A stretch of 9,141 nucleotides of DNA from CANJDH01 sp031430015 (GCA_031430015.1 JANPAR010000241.1:1-9141), one strand, 5' to 3'. Positions 1 through 6,375 are shown, numbered from the stretch's first letter. Numbers and translations are program-made. The notes: generated from the letters alone by a model not told the origin.

Positions 1-167
1 AAGCAAGTGCTCCAGGCAATAAACACGGCCTCGGCCAGGTCCGGGTTGTGGCCCATCATGGCGTGAAACGCCGGGTCGGGCGCGCGGTGCTCGAGGCATT
101 GCTCGATCAATGGCTTGAGCTTGGTCTTTTTCAGCTCGTCGATATCGAGCATGGTGATGTTGGGCAT
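1..167 (-). CDS. AhpD/carboxymuconolactone decarboxylase-like protein, N-terminal part only
   Basis: The reading frame begins at ATG 167-165 and runs off the left edge, leaving 55 complete residues (MPNITMLDIDELKK... to ...AWSTC). A GGAGAG ribosome-binding site lies 6 nt before the ATG; an in-frame ATG at residue 6 is a less likely start. The pattern of a short helical N-terminus, then HRAPDPAFHAMMGHNPDLAE and AWS, resembles the N-terminal helices of AhpD-like/carboxymuconolactone decarboxylase family proteins. Family members are small all-helical proteins, often with a CxxC redox pair that would lie beyond the edge, so catalytic type (peroxidase, decarboxylase or other) cannot be judged. It starts 40 nt after the Bug receptor stop at 208 and is probably the next gene of the selenoprotein operon. 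The family call is from recalled family resemblance over a short stretch, hence moderate confidence. Confidence 0.6.
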   Translation of the reverse strand, partial: MPNITMLDIDELKKTKLKPLIEQCLEHRAPDPAFHAMMGHNPDLAEAVFIAWSTC

Positions 168-207
168 GATGGTCTCTCCGCTTCTCGCAACGTGTTTTGG
201 CTAAGGG

Positions 208-1230
208 CTAATTCGGCGCCGCGCCAGTTCGCTTGATGATGCGCGACAGCGCAGTGTATTCGTCGCGCATGAAACCGTCGAACTGTGACGGGCCGAGCGG
301 CATCGGTACGGCGCCAAGGCGCGTCAGGCGTTCGCGCACGTCAGGCGTCTGCAGGATGCGGCCGATTTCGGCGTTGAGTTTCTCAACGATGTCACGCGGT
401 GTTTTGACGGGGGCCAGCAGGCCAATCCAGAAATTGAATTCGGCCGCGGGCACACCGGCTTCCGCAACTGTCGGCACCTCGGGCAGGGCCGCCGAGCGCG
501 CGGCCGATGACACCGCAATGGCGGTGAGCTTGCCTGCACGCACCGTCGGCAGGGCAGCGATGATCGGGAAGAAACCAAACTGCGTGCGCTCGCCCACGGT
601 CTCGGTCACCATGTCGAGCGCGCCCTTGAGCGGCACGTGCACGGCGTCGATGCCGGTGGCAGCCAGAAATTTTTCGGCATTGACGTGCGATGCACTGCCG
701 ATGCCGCCCGAGGCATAGTTGAGGCTGCCGGGTTTGGACTTGGCGAGCGTTATCAGCTCAGGCAACGACTTGACACCGAGCGACAGCGGCACCGCGAGCA
801 CGCTGGGCAAACTGGCAAACGGAATCACCCCTGCCAAATCCTTGAGCGTGTCGTATGGCAGGTTGGCATAGAGCAGCGGATTGACCACGTGGCCGGCGGA
901 CACGACGATCAAGGTGTAGCCATCCGGCTCGGCCTTGGCGACCTGCCCGGTGGCGATGACGCCCCCTGCGCCCGGGCGGTTCTCCACATTGACTGGCTGG
1001 CCCCAGCTCGCGGCAAGCTTCTCGCCCACCGTGCGGCCGAGGATGTCGCTCGCGCTGCCGGGGGTGAAGGGCACGACGAAGCGGATTGGTTTGGCGGGGT
1101 AGGCCGAAGCGGATTGCGCCCATGCCAGGTTGCCGCAGGAAAGCGATGTGGCCAGGCATAGGGCCGTGCAGACGCGAACAACAGTCAAGCTGGCCGCGCG
1201 CGCACTGCGCTGTGCGGATCGCGTATTCAT
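208..1230 (-). CDS. Bug-family periplasmic solute-binding receptor (tripartite tricarboxylate transporter type)
   Basis: A 340-residue protein of usual length for the Bug (TctC-like, TTT substrate-binding) family. It has an Arg-rich N-terminus, a hydrophobic stretch at about residues 15-36 and a likely signal peptidase site after AWA (residue 38), so it should be periplasmic. Family signatures are visible: YPAKPIRFVVPFTPGS near residues 44-59, a NRPGAGG loop, EPDGYTLIV, and an IGLLAPVKTP segment near the C-terminus. Bug proteins bind small organic acids or related metabolites; the ligand here is unknown. The ATG at 1230 overlaps the TGA of the upstream GST-like gene (ATGA), with GAGG 4 nt before the start, so translation is probably coupled. 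No TctA/TctB membrane subunit is seen in the window, which is common for orphan Bug receptors. Being inside a redox-enzyme operon suggests it captures the substrate of that pathway (inference). Confidence 0.92.
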   Translation of the reverse strand: MNTRSAQRSARAASLTVVRVCTALCLATSLSCGNLAWAQSASAYPAKPIRFVVPFTPGSASDILGRTVGEKLAASWGQPVNVENRPGAGGVIATGQVAKAEPDGYTLIVVSAGHVVNPLLYANLPYDTLKDLAGVIPFASLPSVLAVPLSLGVKSLPELITLAKSKPGSLNYASGGIGSASHVNAEKFLAATGIDAVHVPLKGALDMVTETVGERTQFGFFPIIAALPTVRAGKLTAIAVSSAARSAALPEVPTVAEAGVPAAEFNFWIGLLAPVKTPRDIVEKLNAEIGRILQTPDVRERLTRLGAVPMPLGPSQFDGFMRDEYTALSRIIKRTGAAPN

Positions 1231-2009
1231 GCGGCCTCGCTCTTCTTCTCGCGTAACACCGCAAGATGCGGATACTTTTCGGTCAGCAATGAGCCGTGAT
1301 AGTAAGTTTTGGCAAATGCCGGATGCGCGCGAATCAATCCGAGCCAGTTCGCAATGGCCGGCTTGTCGGCCCAGGCGCCGTCAAGGTTGATGTCGTCCAT
1401 GCGCACGATCACCGGCATGATGGCAACGTCGGCGAGTGATATCTGGCTGCCCATCATCCACGGCCCGCCGTTCTCGTTGATCCATTGATCCATGCGCGCG
1501 ACGGCGCGGGTGAGGCGATCCGTGGCTTGATCCATCTCGGCCTGCGGAAATCCGCTGCGCCCCATCGAGAGCAGGAACTCCTTGCGCAGAGGTTTGGAAT
1601 TGGCCAGAGCGACGAAGGCCTCTTCACTCATGTCCTTGAAGTGCGGCAGGAACGCGAGGTTGTAGGACGGAATGCGGATCGACGGCGTGGGAATTTCATC
1701 GATGTAACGCATCATCGAGCGCATGCGCGCGCGCTCGACCGCATCGGTGGGAGTGAAGCAACTGACGCCGGGTTCGACCTCGTCGAGATATTCGATGATG
1801 ACGGCCGAGTCGAGCACCGCGCGGCCCTGATGCAAGAGTGCCGGCACGACACCATTCGGATTGATCTTCAGATAATCGGGTTTCAACTGATCGCCGGAAA
1901 ACAGATCCAGGCGGCGGTCGTCGTAGGTGAGGCCCTTGGCATGCATCACGAAGCGCACGCGCTGGCTGCAGGTGGACTGCGGCGCGTTATAGAGCACAAA
2001 CTCGCTCAT
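1227..2009 (-). CDS. Glutathione S-transferase-like protein
   Basis: A 260-residue protein starting at ATG 2009 (MSEFVLYN), chosen because it begins the thioredoxin-like fold, has GGAG 7 nt upstream, and overlaps the selenoprotein stop as ATGA; the longer in-frame extension to 2183 would run inside the selenoprotein gene. The N-terminal domain (about 1-80) shows APQSTCSQRVR with Ser12/Cys14 as candidate catalytic residues, NPNGVVPAL with the cis-proline Pro56, and DSAVIIEYLDE (67-77), the usual glutathione-contacting ESxAI region with Asp in place of Glu. The helical C-terminal domain carries an S-x-x-D N-capping box in ISLADVAIMP. This is a cytosolic GST fold, with the STCSQRVR arrangement reminiscent of maleylacetoacetate isomerase or beta-class enzymes, but the class is not certain. 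It may conjugate, dehalogenate, isomerise or reduce a substrate, or recycle the adjacent selenoprotein; these roles are inference from context. Confidence 0.9.
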   Translation of the reverse strand: MSEFVLYNAPQSTCSQRVRFVMHAKGLTYDDRRLDLFSGDQLKPDYLKINPNGVVPALLHQGRAVLDSAVIIEYLDEVEPGVSCFTPTDAVERARMRSMMRYIDEIPTPSIRIPSYNLAFLPHFKDMSEEAFVALANSKPLRKEFLLSMGRSGFPQAEMDQATDRLTRAVARMDQWINENGGPWMMGSQISLADVAIMPVIVRMDDINLDGAWADKPAIANWLGLIRAHPAFAKTYYHGSLLTEKYPHLAVLREKKSEAA

Positions 2010-3271
2010 GCCGCCGCTCCGCTCACCGTCGTTTCCGCGGCGCGTGCGGCAATCATGCCCAGCACCGAACGGGGCACCAGACTCAAGGTCGCGAGGCCTT
2101 TCATCGATGGCTCGCTGCTCTTGGCCGCCATGTCGCGCAGCGCCATAAACGCTTCGCCTGCTGCCGTCTCGAGCCAGAACCATTCGGCAATGCTGACCGG
2201 CGAATGGCGGCCCGGTTGCACTGACTTGGCTTCGTAGTAGAAGGTCTTCAATTCGTCAGCGGCGAGCTTGAGCGCGCCACCCGGCGTCATGCCCTCGCGA
2301 TACAGCACGGGCGGCGCAGACCCCAGCCATGCCGCCACGTAGGTGCCGAGCGCCGCCGGACGCAAGCCGGTCATGCCGAGCGTGGTGCGGCCATGTTGCT
2401 TGACCGCTACTTCGTGCCAGGCTTGTAATTGCGCAATCTCGTCGCCAAGGCGCTCTGCGAGCGAGCCGTCAGACTTTTTGCGCGGAAAACTGACCGGGCA
2501 ATTCTCGGCCTCGGGTACGTCGCCCAGGTCTTGATAGGGCGCGTCCTCGGTGAAATCTTCCAGCACCGGCCCGCTGTCGCGCTCCAGCAAATGCAGCGCG
2601 GCCTGCAACACCCTGCGCTGGAACGCGTCGTCGTTGGGCACGCCGAGCGGGCGGCCCAGCATGAACGGTACCCACAGCGCACGCGGCGGATTGAGGGCGG
2701 CGCTGTGTTCGCGGATCAAGCTGATGGAAACGGTCGCGATGCCTTCTTCTTCAAGGTACTGGCCCAGTGCGCTCACGGCGCACGTGCAAACCGGTCAGAC
2801 CGGGGTGAGCACGACCGCATCAACGCCATCGCCCCGAAGCAGTTTGGCGAGCTCGCGCGCCTTGGGCTCAAAGCGCGTGATCTGCGGCATCGCACCCATG
2901 AACGAATAGTGAAACTTCGCCAGCGAGCCGATGATCTTGTCGCGCACTAGCTCCTTGAGGCGGTCAAGCGGGAACATCACGTTCCAGTCCGACTGAAAGC
3001 CGCTGCGGTCGAAGTTGACCGAGGCGTGGCTCATGACCACATCGGCTGGCGGCGCGTCAGCGGGGATCACGCGGTAATCAGTACCCGCGCCGCCGTTGTC
3101 AAACGGCACGTCGCTGCGCAGATGCAGACCGGCGGTGGTGATGAGGGCGACGCGGCGCTGGTTGAGTGCAGGCCCCTTCACGAACGGCCGCGTTTCAAAC
3201 TTGGGCAGGGTGGCAATGCGGTTGAGATGCCCTTCGCGTTCGGCGGCGGGCAGGTTGGCGAGTCTTACCAT
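2006..3271 (-). CDS. GrdB-like selenoprotein (glycine/sarcosine/betaine reductase selenoprotein B family) with in-frame UGA as selenocysteine
   Basis: Two minus-strand frames, 3271-2798 and 2794-2006, are the same frame separated only by TGA at 2797-2795. Read through, they give one 421-residue protein with Sec159. The start is ATG 3271 (MVRLANLP), preceded by GGAG at 6 nt; an ATG at 3328 without such a site is less likely. Before the UGA the protein shows RVALITTAGLHLRSD, DVVMSHASVNFDRSGFQ, FHYSFMGAMPQ and DAVVLTPV; after it comes PVCTCAVSALGQYLEEEGI and then PPRALWVPFMLGRPLG. As I recall them, aerobic homologues have Cys (C-P-x-C-T) where this protein has U-P-V-C-T-C (Sec159, Cys162, Cys164), which fits a UxxC redox motif. 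A SECIS-like hairpin follows the UGA. The clostridial enzymes GrdB and PrdB reductively cleave glycine/betaine or proline; substrate and partners here are unknown. Its stop overlaps the GST start by 4 nt. The alternative is a nonsense mutation (TGC or TGT to TGA) making a pseudogene. Confidence 0.85.
2767..2797 (-). promoter_or_regulatory. UGA codon plus candidate bacterial SECIS hairpin
   Basis: The interval runs from the in-frame UGA (2797-2795) to the end of a hairpin at 2783-2767. In the mRNA a perfect 6-bp stem, GUGCGC paired with GCGCAC, closes a 5-nt loop CGUGA. The loop starts 17 nt after the UGA. Known bacterial SECIS elements lie within the coding region just after the UGA, with an apical loop roughly 16-37 nt downstream and a G among the first loop bases; this hairpin has G as the second loop base followed by U. 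The role would be to bind SelB carrying Sec-tRNA. The hairpin sequence is also coding, and GC-rich DNA forms hairpins easily, so position and UGA together are the argument rather than the stem alone. Confidence 0.7.
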
Positions 3272-3301
3272 GGGGTTCTCCAGATTTGGGCGGGGAGGGG
3301 A

Positions 3302-3329
3302 TGCGCCATCAACAGAGTGCGCCATCAAC
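3302..3329 (-). repeat. 12-bp direct repeat, two copies, in the selenoprotein leader
   Basis: The plus-strand word TGCGCCATCAAC occurs at 3302-3313 and again at 3318-3329, a 16-bp period with a 4-bp spacer (AGAG). It lies 31-58 bp upstream of the selenoprotein start codon and next to the inverted repeat at 3332-3346. It could be a regulator site pair or a small local duplication; no known factor is assigned. Confidence 0.85.
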
Positions 3330-3331
3330 GT

Positions 3332-3346
3332 CCCGTCTCTGACGGG
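3332..3346 (-). promoter_or_regulatory. Perfect 6-bp inverted repeat (hairpin) in the selenoprotein leader
   Basis: CCCGTC and GACGGG flank a 3-nt TCT spacer. On the minus-strand transcript this would form a compact CCCGUC-AGA-GACGGG hairpin about 60 nt before the start codon. There is no U run after it, so a simple terminator is unlikely; a leader structure or operator half-sites are possible. Function is unassigned. Confidence 0.4.
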
Positions 3347-3381
3347 TTGGCCGATTGCGGCAGGCAGTCAAGCGGAGTGCC

Positions 3382-3387
3382 AGTGTA
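3382..3387 (-). promoter_or_regulatory. Weak -10-like element upstream of the selenoprotein operon
   Basis: The minus strand reads CGCTACACTGGC, a TACACT hexamer matching TATAAT at four of six positions, about 110 bp before the start codon. I see no convincing -35 at the right spacing. A promoter somewhere in this 230-bp gap is plausible because the previous gene is separated by a possible terminator hairpin. A similar CTACACTG word lies upstream of the MlaC-like gene at 6227-6232. Confidence 0.2.
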
Positions 3388-3461
3388 GCGGCAAGCCGCC
3401 GGCCACACGCATAGGTATCGTCCGCAATCCGGGCGCTGGTGCGATGCCGTCGCGTTGACCG

Positions 3462-3483
3462 GGCGGCTGCCCCCGACGCCGCC
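3462..3483 (-). terminator. Hairpin just after the orphan Bug gene, possible terminator
   Basis: GGCGGC and GCCGCC form a perfect 6-bp GC stem around a 10-nt loop, starting about 18 nt after the TAG at 3504-3502. No U tract follows, so intrinsic termination is doubtful; it could instead be an mRNA 3' stabilising structure or attenuate read-through into the selenoprotein operon. Confidence 0.3.
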
Positions 3484-3501
3484 TGGTGTTCGCGTCCTCT
3501 G

Positions 3502-4557
3502 CTATTCCACCTTCAACCCGGCCTTGCGGGTGAGCGCCTCCCACACCGCGCCGTCCTGGTCGAACCAGGCTCTGGTCTCGGCGGGCGTGGCGAAGCTCAT
3601 CACCGTGCCGCCATCGCTATCGAGACGTTTGGCGAACGCTTCCGAACGCACGGCCAGGTTTGCTTCGCGGTGGATCTGCAAGAGCAGGGCATCGGGCGTA
3701 CTGGCTGGCGCCAGCATGAACGCATAGCCGTTCAGTTGTTGATACCCGGGCACCTGCTCGCTCGCAGCCGGCACCTGGGGCAGCACCTTGTTGCGTTGCG
3801 TACCGGCAATCGCAATCGCTTTCAGGCGCCCCTGGCGGATCAGCGGCGCCGCGCTCTGGACCGTCATTACGACCATGTCGATGTGGTTGCCGCCGAGGGC
3901 GCTAAGCAGGTCAGGCCCGCCGCGATAGGAAATCGGGTTGCCCTTGATCTTGGCCGCTTCCTCGAGGGCCATACCCAGAAAATGGCCGAGCGTACCGTTG
4001 CCGCCGAAACCCCATGAGAGTTTGGCCGGTTCGGCACGGGCCGCGGTCACGAAATCCTTGAGTGATTCGAGCTTGCTGGCCGGTGGCACCACGAAGACGT
4101 AGGGCATCGTGCCCAGGTGCGCGACCGGCACGAAATCCTTGAATGCGTCATAGCCGCTATTGCGCACCAGTACCGGGTTGACGTAATGGTTGATGCTGTT
4201 GACCAGCAGGCTGATGCTGTCGCCACCGCCGCTTTTGGCTACCTGGTTGGCGGCGATGTTGCCGCCGGCGCCCGGCTTGTTTTCGACAATGACCGATGCG
4301 CCCGAACCTCTTTGCAAGGCGTCGGCCATCGTGCGCGCCACGCCATCGACGCTGCCGCCCGGCGTGAAGGGCACGACCAGCCGGATCTTGCGATTGGCGA
4401 GCGCAGTGTTGTCCTGGGCTTGGCTACGTGCCGGTACTGCGGCAAGCAAAGCTGCCAGACACAGGGCACCGATGGTGAAGAAGGTGGTGGAGGGGGCGCC
4501 AAAAGTGAAGCGCCGCTCCTTCAACGAGGTCTGAAGGGGCGCGTGGGGCAATCGCAT
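3502..4557 (-). CDS. Bug-family periplasmic solute-binding receptor, divergent copy
   Basis: A 351-residue protein. The start at ATG 4557 (MRLPHAPL) is chosen for a strong AGGAG 8 nt upstream; the frame stays open to 4677 without such support. A long N-region with KERR, a hydrophobic stretch at about residues 26-43 and a likely cleavage after SQA (residue 47) predict export to the periplasm. Family marks are KIRLVVPFTPGGSVDGVAR, VENKPGAGGNIAANQVAKS and INHYVNPVL. The usual P-DGYT segment after the PGAGG helix is replaced by GGGDSISLLV, so ligand contacts may differ from those of typical members. No TctA/TctB transporter genes are present. It lies between the MlaC-like pair and the selenoprotein cluster, 191 bp and 230 bp from its neighbours, so it may be its own transcription unit. 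The ligand is unknown; family assignment is firm. Confidence 0.9.
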   Translation of the reverse strand: MRLPHAPLQTSLKERRFTFGAPSTTFFTIGALCLAALLAAVPARSQAQDNTALANRKIRLVVPFTPGGSVDGVARTMADALQRGSGASVIVENKPGAGGNIAANQVAKSGGGDSISLLVNSINHYVNPVLVRNSGYDAFKDFVPVAHLGTMPYVFVVPPASKLESLKDFVTAARAEPAKLSWGFGGNGTLGHFLGMALEEAAKIKGNPISYRGGPDLLSALGGNHIDMVVMTVQSAAPLIRQGRLKAIAIAGTQRNKVLPQVPAASEQVPGYQQLNGYAFMLAPASTPDALLLQIHREANLAVRSEAFAKRLDSDGGTVMSFATPAETRAWFDQDGAVWEALTRKAGLKVE

Positions 4558-4626
4558 TGCGGCTTCTCCTGTGGCTTTTGTTGTCGCTGAGCATAGCGCA
4601 GTGCTGGCCTGGCCGGGAGGCGATAT

Positions 4627-4680
4627 GCATGCACGGCATGGCTGGAGAGGCGCATGCAGAGCGCCTCGCGGCGGCATGCA
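4627..4680. repeat. Three GCATGCA words and a 7-bp hairpin in the gap upstream of the orphan Bug gene
   Basis: GCATGCA occurs at 4627-4633, 4652-4658 and 4674-4680, with start-to-start spacings of 25 and 22 bp. The middle copy sits inside a perfect 7-bp inverted repeat, GAGGCGC (4647-4653) and GCGCCTC (4661-4667), with a 7-nt loop. The cluster lies 70-125 bp before the Bug start, where operator sites would be expected. Whether it is regulatory is unknown. Confidence 0.55.
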
Positions 4681-4684
4681 GTCG

Positions 4685-4709
4685 AAGAGTGGCTCTGGTA
4701 GCCACCCTC
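4685..4709 (-). terminator. Long hairpin after the second MlaC-like gene, probable terminator
   Basis: On the minus-strand transcript a stem of about 10 pairs (6 perfect pairs GUGGCU/AGCCAC, extended by G-U, G-C, A-U and G-U) closes a 5-nt ACCAG loop, about 40 nt after the stop at 4749. The downstream side reads CUCUUC, only weakly U-rich. It is the best terminator candidate in the window and would separate the MlaC-like pair from the orphan Bug receptor. Confidence 0.5.
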
Positions 4710-4748
4710 CGCGCTATCTTGCGAAATGAACGAGTCTTGGCGGCTGCC

Positions 4749-5399
4749 TTAGCGTGCGGCAGCGGCTTCGTTGCTGTTGTTCTTTGCCACCAGCGTTTTG
4801 ATCAGGCCATCGACCCCATTGGCGCTGATGGCGCCATGAAACTGGCCCTTGTAGACCTCAACCAGACGGGCGCCGAATACCGACAGATCGGTGACTTTCC
4901 AGGCACCGTCGATCTGCTCCAGAAAGTAGTCAAGCGGAATCGGCTCTCCGCCATGGATGTTGACCAGCGAGCGCACCGTCGCGTCGGTGTCACCGGGCTG
5001 CATGCGCAGGGGGCGGTATTCGATTTTGGTGCCCGGCTGGTAACGCGTGAATGCGCCGGCATAGGTGTTGGTAAGCAGGCGCTTGAACTCCGCGCCGAGC
5101 GCGGCACGCTGCTCGGGCGTGGCACGCGCCCAATGCGGGCCCAGTGCAGACTGGGTCATGCGCGCGATGTTGACATAGGGCATCACCTTGGCGTCGACCA
5201 GCGCGTTGATGCGGGCCCGGTCGCCGCCAAGCAGGGCCTTGTCGGTCTCGAGTGCAGAAGTCACCCCGTCGACCGCCTGCCTGATGGTGACATCGGGTGC
5301 ATCCTGCGCTAACGCCGGACCGACAGCGAAGGTGAGAAATCCAAGCACTACGGTCATCAGCGCGAGGGCGGAGGGAGAGAGTTTTGTGGTGCGGACCAT
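4749..5399 (-). CDS. MlaC/Ttg2D-like periplasmic phospholipid-binding protein (copy 1)
   Basis: A 216-residue protein of typical MlaC length (Tol_Tol_Ttg2 family). The start is taken at ATG 5399 (MVRTTKLS), giving a clean signal peptide: hydrophobic stretch about residues 10-27 and cleavage after ALA (31). The nearest ribosome-binding site, AGGG, is about 12 nt upstream, so initiation may be weak. The mature protein shows RINALVDAKVMPYVN, GPHWARATPEQ, EFKRLLTNTYAGAFTRY, GDTDATVRS and WKVTDLSVFGARLVE, typical of the family, which shuttles phospholipid between outer-membrane MlaA and inner-membrane MlaFEDB. It is about 62% identical by hand count (109 of roughly 175 positions) to the neighbour at 5571-6194, so the two are tandem paralogs. 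No mlaF, mlaE or mlaD lies nearby, so its partner system is elsewhere or its cargo differs. Confidence 0.88.
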   Translation of the reverse strand: MVRTTKLSPSALALMTVVLGFLTFAVGPALAQDAPDVTIRQAVDGVTSALETDKALLGGDRARINALVDAKVMPYVNIARMTQSALGPHWARATPEQRAALGAEFKRLLTNTYAGAFTRYQPGTKIEYRPLRMQPGDTDATVRSLVNIHGGEPIPLDYFLEQIDGAWKVTDLSVFGARLVEVYKGQFHGAISANGVDGLIKTLVAKNNSNEAAAAR

Positions 5400-5467
5400 G
5401 CGTTTTGTCTGCCCTGAAGGATTGGACGAGGGAGCGATTTCCCGGCGTCCAGAAATCAACGCGGCAG

Positions 5468-5501
5468 GGCAAAAAGGGTGCACTGGAACAGGCAAAAAGG
5501 G
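5468..5501. repeat. 11-bp direct repeat GGCAAAAAGGG, two copies, between the MlaC-like genes
   Basis: The word occurs at 5468-5478 and 5491-5501, 23 bp apart (about two helical turns). On the minus strand the copies are C/T-rich with a T5 run. The first one met in transcription (5501-5491) follows a weak GGCG/CGCC stem at 5516-5501, so it might act as a poor terminator for the upstream gene. An operator role is equally possible. Confidence 0.5.
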
Positions 5502-5570
5502 GCGCCGGTGATCGCCGAAGCCATTCCGGAATGAACAAGCGCGCCGCTGCAGCAGGCAGGGCAGGCGTGA

Positions 5571-6194
5571 CTACGACTTGTTGCGACCTTCGATGGAGTT
5601 GTTTTTCTCCCCCAGGGCCTTGATCAGCCCATCTATGCCGCCCGACGAGATTGCGCCGGTGAACTGGTTTTTGTAGGTTTCCACCATGCGCGCACCGTAC
5701 ACGCTGAAATCAACCACTTTCCAGTCGCCATCAATCACTTCCAGATAGTAGTCAACAGGAATTGGCCGGTCGCCGGTAACGCTGACAAACGAGCGCACCA
5801 CGGCATCGGTGTCGCCTGCTGCCATGCGCAGGGGCGGGTAGTCGATCTTGGTTGAGGGCCGGTAATTGGTAAACGCACCGGAGTAGGTATTGGTCAATAA
5901 GCGCTTGAATTCGACGGTCAGTGCCTGCTGCTGGGCCAGCGTGGCTTTCGCCCAGTGGGGTCCGGCAGCCGCCCGCGTCATCGTTTTCAGGCTCAGATGG
6001 GGCACCACCTTTTGGTCGACCAAGGCGTTGATGCGCTGCCGATTGCCATTCTGGATGGATTGGTCGGCATTGATTGCCGCAGTCACTTCCCCAACCGCCT
6101 TCTTGACGACCACATCGGGCGCCTCAAGCGCCAGTGCTCCGCCGGCTATGAGCGAAATAAGTGCGCCAGCGGCATATTTTGTCAGAGGGTTCAT
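5571..6194 (-). CDS. MlaC/Ttg2D-like periplasmic phospholipid-binding protein (copy 2)
   Basis: A 207-residue protein starting at ATG 6194 (MNPLTKYA), with a strong AGGAG 6 nt upstream. The in-frame extension to 6500 has no comparable start site and is rejected. The signal peptide spans about residues 1-22 (cleavage after ALA). The mature chain begins EAPDVVVKKAV and contains RINALVDQKVVPHL, GPHWAKATLAQ, EFKRLLTNTYSGAFTNY, GDTDAVVRS and WKVVDFSVYGARMVE, matching copy 1 through a shared C-terminal KNNS. The leaders of both copies share the 11-bp word AATCCTTCAGG directly before or over the ribosome-binding site, supporting a tandem duplication that included the 5' region. It is the promoter-proximal gene of the minus-strand series. 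The likely role is periplasmic phospholipid (or other lipid) carriage; specificity is unknown. Confidence 0.88.
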   Translation of the reverse strand: MNPLTKYAAGALISLIAGGALALEAPDVVVKKAVGEVTAAINADQSIQNGNRQRINALVDQKVVPHLSLKTMTRAAAGPHWAKATLAQQQALTVEFKRLLTNTYSGAFTNYRPSTKIDYPPLRMAAGDTDAVVRSFVSVTGDRPIPVDYYLEVIDGDWKVVDFSVYGARMVETYKNQFTGAISSGGIDGLIKALGEKNNSIEGRNKS

Positions 6195-6375
6195 CGTGTG
6201 CTCCTGAAGGATTTGGTTACTGAGGCAGTGTAGTGATGGATTTCGCCTGAATTGGTGCGGTGGCGCACGTAATGCGTCATTAGCGTGTTCGGACCATGCC
6301 CCTTGGACCGGCCTGCTCGGCCGCATGTTCCAGCCTGAAGGCAGGAGAGAGTGTTTCGAATAGCCGTCGGCCAGA

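Noticed and set aside
2010..2183. 58-residue N-terminal extension of the GST-like protein
   Set aside because: It would lie entirely within the selenoprotein gene; the GST fold starts at MSEFVLYN (2009) with a good ribosome-binding site and ATGA coupling.
1485..2237. Plus-strand open frame of 250 codons across the GST and selenoprotein genes
   Set aside because: Opposite strand to two well-supported genes, with composition typical of a shadow frame.
2006..2776. Separate 256-residue gene starting at GTG 2776
   Set aside because: It is in frame with the upstream half, has no ribosome-binding site, and begins in mid-fold just after the UPVCTC motif; it is the C-terminal part of the selenoprotein.
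3439..4017. Plus-strand open frame of 192 codons over the orphan Bug gene
   Set aside because: Antisense to a well-supported Bug receptor and without recognisable domains or a ribosome-binding site.
5399..5495. 32-residue upstream extension of MlaC-like copy 1
   Set aside because: It would bury the signal peptide behind an unrelated Pro/Ser-rich segment; ATG 5399 gives a standard signal peptide.
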